Shown here piece after piece: positions 49,441 through 59,343 of a stretch of DNA of 64,000 bases. Both the position numbers and the translations under genes were made by a program. The notes beneath the pieces were generated by a model. It saw only the letters and a program-made list of their open reading frames with translations. It made no database searches and had not been told where the DNA came from. How positions within the stretch are numbered: the stretch's first letter is position 1; each line of letters starts with the position of its first letter. The stretch comes from an uncultured SAR86 cluster bacterium (GTDB lineage Bacteria; Pseudomonadota; Gammaproteobacteria; Magnimaribacterales; Magnimaribacteraceae). The stretch covers positions 62,001 through 126,000 of the forward strand of contig CACLAF010000002.1 in NCBI GenBank assembly GCA_902604855.1. Direction: 5' to 3'.

Positions 49441-50701
49441 TAACTGCCTTATTTACTTGGAAACCCATGTAAGAGATAAATAACGCAAAAGGTAATGCAG
49501 CCCATGTGACGGATAACACAGCTATTCCAGTTCCAACTAAACCTCTTACAAACCATCCTCCTACAACATCGCCAGATCTTGCAAGAAACGTATCTATGAA
49601 AACCGTTGATTTATATCTATCTTGTTGTTTTAGCTTTGTGTAGATTGACTCTCTAGTAGGCTTATTTAGTCCATATTCAAATATTCTCAGACTTATCACA
49701 ACCATCATCACAGTTGTGATATTTGGATAAAAAGCATAAGCCATGAAAGCAATTGCAAACAAGACACCGTAAATAGATAGCACAGCTAAGGAACCCACTC
49801 TTCGTAAGATATAGGAGGCAAGGAAGAGCTGCATACAAAGAGTTAAAGGAGTAACAATTTGCTCTATTCTTGCAAAAAAACCAGTCCTTTCGCATGGATC
49901 TTTTGACCATTCCTCAACAATTCCTAAAGAAATCATCCAAGAGGTTGTCATTAGCATAGTGAATAATATGACATAAAGGCCTATATTCCTTATGGCGGGA
50001 TCTTTGATAATATTTTGAATTGCATCAAAGCTAGAACCACCTAACTCTTTTGGGGAATTGTCCATATCTAATGCTCTAGGCTTGAATGCTCTAGAAAAAA
50101 ATATAGCGAAAAGAAGTGAAAAAATGGAAAAAACTATCAAGCTCATAGGCCCTAAATCAGAAATAGAGGTATTGCCACAAATTTCAGTTGAAAAATATCT
50201 TGCAACAGTAGATCCAAAAAAAGCACCTAATGAACCTCCTGCACTGATAATACCGAAGAATTTTTTTGAGTCTGTATGCGAAAAGAAATTAATCATAGTG
50301 ACCCAAAAAATAGATACAACGAAAAAAGAGTATACATTTGCCCAGATATAGAAAGCTCTACCTGTCCAAATACGACCGTCTTCGCCTGCAAATGTCCACA
50401 ATATTAAAAATAGGATTAAATTCAGAATGAAAAAAGAGTAGATATAGAGAATTAAATGATTTTGATTTATACGAGAAACCAACCAGGAATAAATGGGATT
50501 GATAATGAGCATAGCCAACATAACTCCCATCAATAGCCAGGGAAGATTATAAATTCCTCCTTGAACAGCTAATTCGTTTCTTACAGGTCTCAATGCATAC
50601 CAAGAAGCTAAGACGAAAAAGAAAAATAAGAAAGCTCTGAATAGAATTATCTTTTCGTTTTTCTCTATTGTTGGCAAAAAACTAATTAAATTTTTTTCCA
50701 T
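49430..50701 (-). CDS. NTP/NDP translocase-like (Tlc/AAA-type) or MFS transporter
   Basis: Polytopic; FYIWANVYSFFVVSIFWVTMINFFSHTDSKKFFGIISAGGSLGAFFGS resembles ATP/ADP carrier family proteins. Confidence 0.65.
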   Translation of the reverse strand: MEKNLISFLPTIEKNEKIILFRAFLFFFFVLASWYALRPVRNELAVQGGIYNLPWLLMGVMLAMLIINPIYSWLVSRINQNHLILYIYSFFILNLILFLILWTFAGEDGRIWTGRAFYIWANVYSFFVVSIFWVTMINFFSHTDSKKFFGIISAGGSLGAFFGSTVARYFSTEICGNTSISDLGPMSLIVFSIFSLLFAIFFSRAFKPRALDMDNSPKELGGSSFDAIQNIIKDPAIRNIGLYVILFTMLMTTSWMISLGIVEEWSKDPCERTGFFARIEQIVTPLTLCMQLFLASYILRRVGSLAVLSIYGVLFAIAFMAYAFYPNITTVMMVVISLRIFEYGLNKPTRESIYTKLKQQDRYKSTVFIDTFLARSGDVVGGWFVRGLVGTGIAVLSVTWAALPFALFISYMGFQVNKAVNDE

Positions 50702-50765
50702 ATTGTCATTATATTGTTGAAATTCTTAACTACCATACAAGTAAATTTATTTTTATACTGAATAA

Positions 50766-51476
50766 ATGAATGCGCAACCTTTTGAGATCTTTGGGGAGTC
50801 TCACTTAGTTACATTACTATTGATATTAGCTGTAGCGTTCTTTCTTCCTTTTTTTATAAAAAATAGCTATCTAGGTAACAAACTATTAATTGCTAAGGTC
50901 CTGGGAGTCTCTGCTATTACGTTGGAGTTAACTAAACCATTTATTTGGCACTACGGGTTGGATTTTCCCTGGATCAAACTGATACCTATTCATATGTGCA
51001 ATTTATCTACATTGTTTATTGGGATATTTTTACTCACGGAAAAAAGAATATTTTTTGAGGTATCTTTTTTCTGGGGGATCGGAGGAGGAATTAATGCATT
51101 AATTACCCCTGATATTCCTAAAACTTTTCCAGACCCACAATTTATCTTATTTTTCATAGGCCATGGGCTTTTAATAATTGCAATAGCCTATGCCTGCATA
51201 GCTTTAAAAAATCGACCCACTCTTAGCTCTGTTAAAAATGGGATTTATTTGTCTTTATCGATTCTACCGATCATATATGTAGTAAATATGCTTTTAGGAC
51301 CTCCAGCAAATTATTGGTATCTAGGTACAAAACCAATTGGTGAGAGTATTCTAGACTTTTTTCCAGAACCACCTTGGCATATACCTCTGTTGATTATTAT
51401 TGGAGCAGTTCTATTTTTTATAATTTACTCACCTTATTGGATATACGATAAATTTAAGAGGGAAGATGTTGGATGA
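50766..51476 (+). CDS. TIGR02206/YwaF-like integral membrane protein
   Basis: FEIFGESHLVTLLLIL, IHMCNLSTLFIGIFL, polytopic. Confidence 0.75.
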   Translation: MNAQPFEIFGESHLVTLLLILAVAFFLPFFIKNSYLGNKLLIAKVLGVSAITLELTKPFIWHYGLDFPWIKLIPIHMCNLSTLFIGIFLLTEKRIFFEVSFFWGIGGGINALITPDIPKTFPDPQFILFFIGHGLLIIAIAYACIALKNRPTLSSVKNGIYLSLSILPIIYVVNMLLGPPANYWYLGTKPIGESILDFFPEPPWHIPLLIIIGAVLFFIIYSPYWIYDKFKREDVG

Positions 51477-52299
51477 GTAAAGTTGGTATGTTGTAGACAG
51501 CTGACTTTACAGTAGCAACAAGTGTATTGGGCTTTCTACCCTCTTTTACGGGGGTTATTTCGAATCCTTCATTACAAAGTCTTGAATGAGTTTTTTTGAT
51601 ATCTTCCACATCCCATGCAAGACCCCATAATTTATCTTCTATTTTATTTTCATCCTTTTTTGCTATGACTTCTATAGTAGTTTTATTGAGTCTAAAAAAG
51701 AGCATTCTACCGCCCCATTTTTCTACGGTCTGATCCAATGCAAGTCTTATTCCATATATGTCTTGATAGACCTCGATAAATCCATCAGGGTCATTTGTGT
51801 TGATAACAACATGATCAAGCTTATTTATGGAAGAATCAGGAAATTGATTAGGTAAGGGTAAATGTCCTTCGGTGTGTTCTATTAAGAAGGCAAACATACC
51901 GCGTGTGAGCTCATTTGGAAGAAACAAACTTTTCCATCTTCTTATATCACCCCTATCAGAATCCATTCCTTCTCCAATTGAGATAGGTGGAGATTTAAAA
52001 TGTTTTTTTGAGAATTGATTTTCGCAATCTTTTAGATTATCGCTGCCCAGCACTAGACCGGTTAATCCTTCACCCTTTTCTTGTATGGATTGTTTTACGA
52101 GTTCTGCACCTATTCCCTCTCCTTTTGCCGCTAAGATCTCGAAGTAAGTGTTACTAAAATTATAGATAGCATTTATAGTTCCTAGTTCAGAGTGTTCGCC
52201 CCTCCAAACAGGTTCTATGCCAAAAAACTTAGTAAAATTTTCTTCAGCAGCAGAAATGTCTTTAACAGAGACAATTAAGTGGTCGAGTCTATCTATCAT
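51454..52299 (-). CDS. VOC superfamily / glyoxalase-like protein
   Basis: DRLDHLIVSVKDISAAEENFTKFFGIEPVWRGEHSELGT; second VOC half KLDHVVINTNDPDGFIEVYQDIYGI. Confidence 0.8.
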   Translation of the reverse strand: MIDRLDHLIVSVKDISAAEENFTKFFGIEPVWRGEHSELGTINAIYNFSNTYFEILAAKGEGIGAELVKQSIQEKGEGLTGLVLGSDNLKDCENQFSKKHFKSPPISIGEGMDSDRGDIRRWKSLFLPNELTRGMFAFLIEHTEGHLPLPNQFPDSSINKLDHVVINTNDPDGFIEVYQDIYGIRLALDQTVEKWGGRMLFFRLNKTTIEVIAKKDENKIEDKLWGLAWDVEDIKKTHSRLCNEGFEITPVKEGRKPNTLVATVKSAVYNIPTLLIQHLPS

Positions 52300-52567
52300 T
52301 TTTTTTCCTCAAGTATTTATTTTTAATGTATATAAAAAACTCTTTGATCTTCGCAACAAGCTCAGGTCCTGCCAAATAAATACCTAGAATGACAAATATC
52401 CAGCTAATTAAATATACTAGAGATGGATAGATTATTCTTTCAAATGCTGACAAGCTAGAGTCTGCTGCAAGTTTTACCATTAACCCGTAGCAAAGATAAT
52501 TAAGAATTAAAAATATTATTCCTACAATACGTTTCAATAAAGAAAAAATAAATGCAGGATTTTTCAT
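52289..52567 (-). CDS. Small hypothetical membrane protein
   Basis: Two hydrophobic segments; TGA overlap region with downstream gene. Confidence 0.55.
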   Translation of the reverse strand: MKNPAFIFSLLKRIVGIIFLILNYLCYGLMVKLAADSSLSAFERIIYPSLVYLISWIFVILGIYLAGPELVAKIKEFFIYIKNKYLRKKNDR

Positions 52568-52625
52568 AATTCTTATACCCTAAAATATTTATTCACAATA
52601 AATGATATTTAAGTAATATTACCTC

Positions 52626-54716
52626 ATGTTAAAGAAGCACGTTCCTTTTCTTTTGCTTTTAATTTTTAGTTTTACATATGAGGATAATTCTATGAACCCC
52701 TTTCTAAACGAATACGAGACCCCTTTTCAAATTCCTCCTTTTGAGGCTATTAAATTTTCTCACTACGAACCCGCCTTCATTCAAGGGATGAAAGAGCACC
52801 TAGAGGAAATAGATATTATTGCTAATAATACTGAGGCACCTACCTTTGAAAATACCATAGAAGCTTTAGAGCGCTCAGGTAAAACATTAGACAAAGTGAG
52901 TAGTGTCTTTTTTAATCTTCAGGGATCTAATACAGATGACGATATGGATTCTCTTCAGAGGACAGTAAGTCCAAAATTATCTTCACATAATGATTCAATT
53001 CTTTTGAATAAAAAACTCTTCATGAGGATTAAGGAAATTTATGAAAACAAGCAATCGCTTAGTCTGTCAGTAGAGCAAGCTAGATTAGTCGCAGAGACTT
53101 ATAAAAGATTCATTAGATCAGGGGCAAATCTTGATCAAAATTCAATGGATAGGTTAACTGAAATTAATAGTTCTTTATCTTCCTTATCTGTTCAATTCGA
53201 TCAAAATGTTCTTAAAGAAACAAATTCTTATAGCATGGTTATTGATAATGAAGACGATCTTGATGGCCTACCTGATGAAGAAATAAGACAGGCTGCTCTT
53301 TTAGCTGAATCTGAAGGAGAAATAGGTAAATGGGTATTCAAACCAACTCGAGTCAGCATGTACCCTTTCCTCACATACTCTACCCAAAGAGAGCTTAGAG
53401 AAGAGCTTTACAATTCTTATATACAACGAGGAGATAATGATAACGAATTTGATAATAAAAAAATAATTGCTGAAATGATTGCGCTTAGGCAAGAGAAAGC
53501 TTCAATGCTAGGTTTCGACAGTCATTCTGACTATGTCTTAGATAATAGCATGGCAAAGACTCCCGAAAATGTTGACAAACTTCTTCAAACAGTTTGGGAA
53601 CCTGGTATCGAAAAAGCCAAGGGAGAAGTTCAGGCAATGCAGGAGTTAATTTCCGAAGAAGGCGCTAACTTTCAGTTGGCAGCATGGGATTGGTGGCACT
53701 ACTCAGAAAAATTAAGACAAGAGAAATTTGATTTTAAAGAGGAAGAAGTCAAGCCATACTTCAGTGAAGAAAAGGTCTTAGAGGGTGCTTTTGATGTTGC
53801 GAATAAATTGTTTGATATAACTTTTAGTGAAAGAAATGACTTGCCAAAATACCGTGAAAATATTCGTTCTTTTGTTGTGGAGGACTCTGATAATAAAGTG
53901 ATAGGTATTTTTTATACAGACTTTACATTGAGGCCGAACAAAGGAGGTGGTGCATGGATGAGTACTTTTAGAAGTCAAAGTAAGTTTGACGGAGATGTAA
54001 TACCCATTGTTATTAATGTATGCAATTTTCCTCCAGAAAATGCTGATGGTGTTTCGCTTCTATCCTTTGAACAAGTCGAGACTTTGTTTCATGAATTTGG
54101 TCATGGGCTACATGGCCTTCTATCAAATGCTCAATATCCAAGTCTATCCGGAACTTCCGTAACCAGAGACTATGTCGAATTTCCATCACAAATGATGGAA
54201 AACTGGGCAAGAGAACCAGAAGTAATCAAAACTTTTGCAAAACATTATCGAACAGGCGAGGTCATTTCTGACGAATTACTAGACAAGATATCCGACGCCG
54301 GAACATTCAATGAAGGTTTCGCAACAACAGAATATGTAGCTGCAGCTCATTTGGACATGGCTTACCACACAGATAAAAATATAATCACAGATATAGATAA
54401 ATTTGAAGATCAGGCATTAGAGGACCTAGGCTTAATTGATGAAATTGAAGCGAGATATAGAAGTACTTATTTTGGTCATATATTCGCAGGTGGATATTCA
54501 TCAGGATATTACAGTTACTTATGGACAGAGGTACTCGAAGCTGATGCTTTTGAAGCTTTCAAAGACAAAGGACTATTTGATAAAGAAACTGCTGATAAAC
54601 TTAAAAAATTCGTCTATTCAGCGGGTAACACAGATGATCTAATGACTCAGTATGTTAGATTCAGAGGCAAGGAGCCCGAAATAGAACCACTTCTGAAAAA
54701 AAGAGGATTGAATTAA
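52626..54716 (+). CDS. M3 family metallopeptidase (Dcp/PrlC-like oligopeptidase)
   Basis: QVETLFHEFGHGLHGLLS (HExxH), FPSQMMENWA. Confidence 0.9.
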   Translation: MLKKHVPFLLLLIFSFTYEDNSMNPFLNEYETPFQIPPFEAIKFSHYEPAFIQGMKEHLEEIDIIANNTEAPTFENTIEALERSGKTLDKVSSVFFNLQGSNTDDDMDSLQRTVSPKLSSHNDSILLNKKLFMRIKEIYENKQSLSLSVEQARLVAETYKRFIRSGANLDQNSMDRLTEINSSLSSLSVQFDQNVLKETNSYSMVIDNEDDLDGLPDEEIRQAALLAESEGEIGKWVFKPTRVSMYPFLTYSTQRELREELYNSYIQRGDNDNEFDNKKIIAEMIALRQEKASMLGFDSHSDYVLDNSMAKTPENVDKLLQTVWEPGIEKAKGEVQAMQELISEEGANFQLAAWDWWHYSEKLRQEKFDFKEEEVKPYFSEEKVLEGAFDVANKLFDITFSERNDLPKYRENIRSFVVEDSDNKVIGIFYTDFTLRPNKGGGAWMSTFRSQSKFDGDVIPIVINVCNFPPENADGVSLLSFEQVETLFHEFGHGLHGLLSNAQYPSLSGTSVTRDYVEFPSQMMENWAREPEVIKTFAKHYRTGEVISDELLDKISDAGTFNEGFATTEYVAAAHLDMAYHTDKNIITDIDKFEDQALEDLGLIDEIEARYRSTYFGHIFAGGYSSGYYSYLWTEVLEADAFEAFKDKGLFDKETADKLKKFVYSAGNTDDLMTQYVRFRGKEPEIEPLLKKRGLN

Positions 54717-54718
54717 TC

Positions 54719-55594
54719 TTGAATAACCCAGTCCACCTGCCCTTCAAGGATGGAAAAGGTGGGGTTGATATTGGTTTAAGGCCGATCGAGGATAGTTCTT
54801 GGTTAGAAATAGACCATCTTTTTTCGGAAGAAATTGCTCTAAAAGAAAAATTATACTCAGAAAAAAAAGATGAAGTTTTAGTAACTTCTCAAAATTCGCA
54901 AGGTACTCAAAAAGAAACTTTAGATCTCGTGTTAGAGTTTCTTAAGAACCATCATAATGATTCATATGAACTAAAGACGGATTCCATCGAATCCAAAAGG
55001 AATAATCGTCTTTATTATTATGATGATTTTCAAGACCCTTTAGAATTGGCATCACTTCTTATTCAAGAAGATCTGATCATCATGAAACCAAAAGAAAATA
55101 TCTTTTATCTTGATTCAGCTTCACTTTGTGCGCCGACTAGATGGTCATTAAAAGAAAAATTTCAACAATCTCTTTCGGAACTTCATCGATCAGTTCCTGG
55201 TTACAAAGATAAAATAGATTCAAGAGTTAATACCATATTTACTAACTTGCCAGATCAGAAAATCTTTGAAAGGTATAATTGGTCTGTATTTGATAGTCCT
55301 GAACTTTTTCAACCGGTAGGTAATAAGAGTTTAGTAGAAATCAAAAACACTCAACCAGACGAACTTTTTATAAGAGTTGAAAGGCAAACGATTAGAAGGT
55401 TAGATTATTCAAGAGCAGTTCTATTCGCGGTAAGGGTTCACGTTAACCCTATAACTGACATAATTAATAATAAAAAAGCTATTTCTGATCTAATTCAAGC
55501 AATTCAAAATCTTGAGCAAGATATGAAAACATATAAAGTTATCGAACCATTTGAAGAGAATCTTATAAACTGGCTGAAATCAAAAAATGAATGA
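54719..55594 (+). CDS. DUF3445 / heme-dependent oxidative N-demethylase-like protein
   Basis: DPLELASLLIQEDLIIMK, LDSASLCAPTRWSLKEKF, FIRVERQTIRRLDYSRAVLFAVRVHVNP. Confidence 0.8.
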   Translation: MNNPVHLPFKDGKGGVDIGLRPIEDSSWLEIDHLFSEEIALKEKLYSEKKDEVLVTSQNSQGTQKETLDLVLEFLKNHHNDSYELKTDSIESKRNNRLYYYDDFQDPLELASLLIQEDLIIMKPKENIFYLDSASLCAPTRWSLKEKFQQSLSELHRSVPGYKDKIDSRVNTIFTNLPDQKIFERYNWSVFDSPELFQPVGNKSLVEIKNTQPDELFIRVERQTIRRLDYSRAVLFAVRVHVNPITDIINNKKAISDLIQAIQNLEQDMKTYKVIEPFEENLINWLKSKNE

Positions 55595-57227
55595 ATGGTG
55601 GAAAAACGCAACTATCTATCAAATTTATCCTAGGTCATATTTAGACACTTCTAATAATGGGGTAGGTGACCTCAAAGGCATAACAAAAAAAATTAATTAC
55701 ATTTCTAGTCTAGGTATCGATGCTATCTGGCTATCACCTTTTTTTATGTCGCCTATGAAGGATATGGGATATGACGTCAGTAACTATATTCAAGTAGACC
55801 CTTTGTTTGGTGATATGGATGACTTTGATGAATTACTTGAAGAGGCACATAAAAAAAATATAAGAGTCATCATTGATCAAGTTCTTTCACATAGCTCAGA
55901 CAAGCATGAAGCTTTTATAGATAGTAAAAGCAGTAAATCTTCGAGAAAATCAGACTGGTATGTATGGGCTGATGCTAATGAGGACGGATCTCCGCCTAAT
56001 AATTGGTTATCTGTCTTTGGTGGCTCTGCATGGGAATGGGAACCTCTTAGAGGACAATACTATCTTCATAACTTCCTGCCCAGCCAACCTGACTTTAATT
56101 TTCACAATGAAGAGGTTCAAGATTTCTTATTAGGAGAAGTTGAATTTTGGCTAAAAAAAGGTGTAGATGGTTTTAGGCTTGATACGGTTAATTATTACTT
56201 TCATGATCAGAAATTAAGGAATAATCCGAGGAGTCCTTTATCTTTCAAGAATCCTCCGGTTAATCCTTACTATATGCAAAATCAATTGTTTGCTATCAAT
56301 CAAGATGAGAACTTAGTATTTTTAAATAAATTTAGAAATTTATTAAATTCTTATCCTGAGAAAGCTTCTATTGGTGAGATTGGCGATTCACATAGAGCGA
56401 TCAAATTAATGAAGGAATATACCAGAAAGTCAAGGATTCATATGGCTTACAGTTTTAAGCTTCTTGGTAAAGAGTTTTCAGCTTCATTCTTAAGAGACAC
56501 CATCAAAGAATTTTATAATGAGGGTTCTGACAGTTGGCCTTGTTGGAGTTTTTCAAATCATGACGTCATAAGACATCTTTCTAGATGGGATAAAAATGAA
56601 AGTGATAGTTTTGCAAAGTTAAGTTGTGCCCTGCTCCTTTCACTGCCGGGAACTCCATGTTTATATCAGGGTGAGGAACTCGGTCAAGTAGAGACAGAAT
56701 TAGAATTTGATGAATTAACTGATCCTCCAGGAATCAGATTTTGGCCAAAAAATAAAGGGAGGGATGGGTGCAGAACACCAATGACATGGGATCACCAAAA
56801 GATCAATGCAGGTTTTAGTAATAAGTCTCCATGGTTACCAGTAAAAGAAAAACAGAAAAATAGATCGGTAAGTCTTCAGGAAAATGAAGCTAATTCAATC
56901 TTAAACTTTTATAAACAATTTATTTTTTTCAGAAAATCTGACCCAGCTTTATTGACTGGAAAGCATATTTTCTTGAATGAACACGAGGATTTACTAGTAT
57001 TCAATAGAGAGATTCAAGATATAAAAACACTTTGTATATTTAATTTGAGTGAGAATGTTTACCTCATTGATAAAGGTGATCTAAATTTGGATAGTAATAT
57101 TTCATCGAATATAAATATCAAGAAAGGTCAAATAGAGTTTAATAGATATGGTTTTATTATAATTCCAGATATACGGAATGATAGAAAGGATTTAGATAAA
57201 ATTTTAAAATTTAAGAAAATTCTGTAA
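55587..57227 (+). CDS. GH13 family alpha-glucosidase/oligo-1,6-glucosidase
   Basis: WWKNATIYQIYPRSYLDTSNNGVGDLKGI, DGFRLDTVNYYF, SIGEIGD, SNHDVIRH. Confidence 0.95.
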   Translation: MNEWWKNATIYQIYPRSYLDTSNNGVGDLKGITKKINYISSLGIDAIWLSPFFMSPMKDMGYDVSNYIQVDPLFGDMDDFDELLEEAHKKNIRVIIDQVLSHSSDKHEAFIDSKSSKSSRKSDWYVWADANEDGSPPNNWLSVFGGSAWEWEPLRGQYYLHNFLPSQPDFNFHNEEVQDFLLGEVEFWLKKGVDGFRLDTVNYYFHDQKLRNNPRSPLSFKNPPVNPYYMQNQLFAINQDENLVFLNKFRNLLNSYPEKASIGEIGDSHRAIKLMKEYTRKSRIHMAYSFKLLGKEFSASFLRDTIKEFYNEGSDSWPCWSFSNHDVIRHLSRWDKNESDSFAKLSCALLLSLPGTPCLYQGEELGQVETELEFDELTDPPGIRFWPKNKGRDGCRTPMTWDHQKINAGFSNKSPWLPVKEKQKNRSVSLQENEANSILNFYKQFIFFRKSDPALLTGKHIFLNEHEDLLVFNREIQDIKTLCIFNLSENVYLIDKGDLNLDSNISSNINIKKGQIEFNRYGFIIIPDIRNDRKDLDKILKFKKIL

Positions 57228-57260
57228 ATTATTGTTTTTAGATAATAAAAAAGGAAAAAA

Positions 57261-58388
57261 ATGAACGTAAAAGGAACATGTGAAGGTAAATTTTTAAAAG
57301 TAAAAGAATTGTTTGATGAGTTACACAACACAGATAGAGAGATAGGATCTTCTTTTGCAGTTTATAAAGATGGGGAGCCAATAATTGATATATGGGGAGG
57401 TTTCTCAACCAAAGAGAAGATAAAGGAATGGGAACGAAATACCTTAGCTAACGTATGGTCAACCACTAAAGGTGTAGCTGCTATAACTCTAGCTCATGCC
57501 TACGAAAATGACTTAATAGATTACGATGAGAAAGTTTGTGAATACTGGCCTGAGTTTGGCTGCAACGGAAAGGAAGAAATTACTGTAGGTATGCTTCTAT
57601 CTCATCAAGCAGGTATTTGTGGTTCAAAGGCAACAAAAGCTGAAGACTATTACGACCAAAAAATAATGGCTAATGAACTTGCTCAAATGAAACCACTTTG
57701 GGAACCAGGAACAGCTTCAGGATACCATTCTATGACTTACGGATGGCTCACGTCTGAATTGATTTTAAGAGTATCTGGAAGAACTTTAGGTAATTATTTT
57801 AAAAGTGAGATCGGTGATCCAAATGATATTGATTTTTATATTGGTCTACCTAAAGAAGAGGAATATAGAGTTGCTGAAATGGTTCCATTTGATAAAGTTA
57901 GTAATGAACCAAATAATCACCCAAATGAAGCTCAAGTCGCTTCTGGAAGAGGTCCTAACCTTCTGAAACATCAAAATACAAGAGAATGGAGAGCCGCAGA
58001 AATACCATCGGCTAATGGTCAGGGTTGCGCATCGGGTATTGCTAAGCTTTATAGCTTAGTAGTGACTGATGAAAAATCAAAAAAGATTCTTAAAAATTCG
58101 ACAATTGATGCCATGACAAAGGAGAGAATTACAAACAGAGATTTGGTTTTAAATGTGGTTACAAGATGGGGCTCAGGATTTGTCATGAATATGCATAAAA
58201 TAATATATGGTCCAGAGGAAAGCTCTTTTGGTCATTCTGGTTGGGGAGGTTCGTGTGGATTTGGAGATCCTATCAACAAAATTGGTATTTCATATGTTAT
58301 GAATAATATGAAAAATAACTTTGTAGCCGACGGTAGATCGCTAGAACTCATAAACGAAACATATAAATGTTTAAAGGGAGAAAGTTAA
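57261..58388 (+). CDS. Serine hydrolase, beta-lactamase/EstB family
   Basis: VWSTTKGVAAIT (SxxK), GYHSMTYGWL (YxN-like region), FGHSGWGGSCGF. Confidence 0.85.
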   Translation: MNVKGTCEGKFLKVKELFDELHNTDREIGSSFAVYKDGEPIIDIWGGFSTKEKIKEWERNTLANVWSTTKGVAAITLAHAYENDLIDYDEKVCEYWPEFGCNGKEEITVGMLLSHQAGICGSKATKAEDYYDQKIMANELAQMKPLWEPGTASGYHSMTYGWLTSELILRVSGRTLGNYFKSEIGDPNDIDFYIGLPKEEEYRVAEMVPFDKVSNEPNNHPNEAQVASGRGPNLLKHQNTREWRAAEIPSANGQGCASGIAKLYSLVVTDEKSKKILKNSTIDAMTKERITNRDLVLNVVTRWGSGFVMNMHKIIYGPEESSFGHSGWGGSCGFGDPINKIGISYVMNNMKNNFVADGRSLELINETYKCLKGES

Positions 58389-58389
58389 T

Positions 58390-59187
58390 ATGATGAAACT
58401 TGAAAATAAAGTAGCTCTTATCACAGGCGGCACAAGCGGTATTGGTGCAGAGACAGCTAGATTGTTTATTAAAGAAGGTGCACAAGTTGTTATTTCAGGA
58501 AGGTCTGAGGAAAAAGGCTCTCAATTAGCAGAAGAATTGGGTGAAAATGCTTCTTATTGTTTATCGGATGTGACCAAAGAGGAAGATATAAAAAAGGCAG
58601 TTTCTTTTACCAATGATAAATTAGGTAAGTTGGATATTCTTTTCAATAATGCTGGTGGGCCTGTTGGGGCTGGCCTTGAGAATGTGACTCAAAAGGATAT
58701 TGATTATGGAGTTCATTTACTTTTGGCTAGTGTCATTCTTGGTACCAGATATGCCATTGGTCCCATGAGAGAAAATGGTGGAGGTTGCATTATCAATAAT
58801 TCAAGCATTGCAGGAATTAGATATAGACAAGGGGATCCACTATATTCTGCTTTAAAAGCAGGTGTTACTCATTTCACAAAAATGTCTGGAGTTGAACTTG
58901 GGAAAGATAATATAAGAGTAAATGCGATATCACCTGGAGCTATTGCGACTCCAATCTTCTGGGGAGGCTCAGAAGTATCTAATACACTCAGCGCAGAAGA
59001 GAATGAAAGAAAATTAAAAAAACTCGAAGGCAACCTTGCTCAAGCAGTACCATTGAAAAGATCTGGTCTAGCATCAGATATAGCGGAAGCTGCACTCTAC
59101 CTGGCTAGTGATGCAGGAAGTTTTGTAAGTTGCCAAGACATCGTAGTTGATGGCGGTAGAACAGCCATGTTCAATGAGAATTCTTAA
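58390..59187 (+). CDS. SDR family oxidoreductase
   Basis: LITGGTSGIGAETARL, NNAGGPVGA, LYSALKAGVTHF. Confidence 0.9.
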   Translation: MMKLENKVALITGGTSGIGAETARLFIKEGAQVVISGRSEEKGSQLAEELGENASYCLSDVTKEEDIKKAVSFTNDKLGKLDILFNNAGGPVGAGLENVTQKDIDYGVHLLLASVILGTRYAIGPMRENGGGCIINNSSIAGIRYRQGDPLYSALKAGVTHFTKMSGVELGKDNIRVNAISPGAIATPIFWGGSEVSNTLSAEENERKLKKLEGNLAQAVPLKRSGLASDIAEAALYLASDAGSFVSCQDIVVDGGRTAMFNENS

Positions 59188-59192
59188 TTTAA

Positions 59193-59257
59193 AAAGTGGG
59201 CCCAAAATAAAGACTATATCCTGGGAAGGGATGGGTGAAATCTAGAAAGTGAACCCA
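59193..59257. repeat. Two 12-nt copies AAAGTGRRCCCA, 53 nt apart
   Basis: AAAGTGGGCCCA (59193-59204) and AAAGTGAACCCA (59246-59257) in an intergenic region. Confidence 0.6.
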
Positions 59258-59343
59258 CTCAAGTTACATCCGTGTAATCAATAATTTATAGAAAATTTGC
59301 TCATATACAAGATTTATAAAGACTAAAAGTTACAGCTAATTTC

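Noticed and set aside
50058-50351. Plus-strand 97-aa ORF inside the translocase-like gene
   Set aside because: Antisense to a polytopic protein gene; antisense of hydrophobic codons commonly yields Lys/Glu-rich ORFs.
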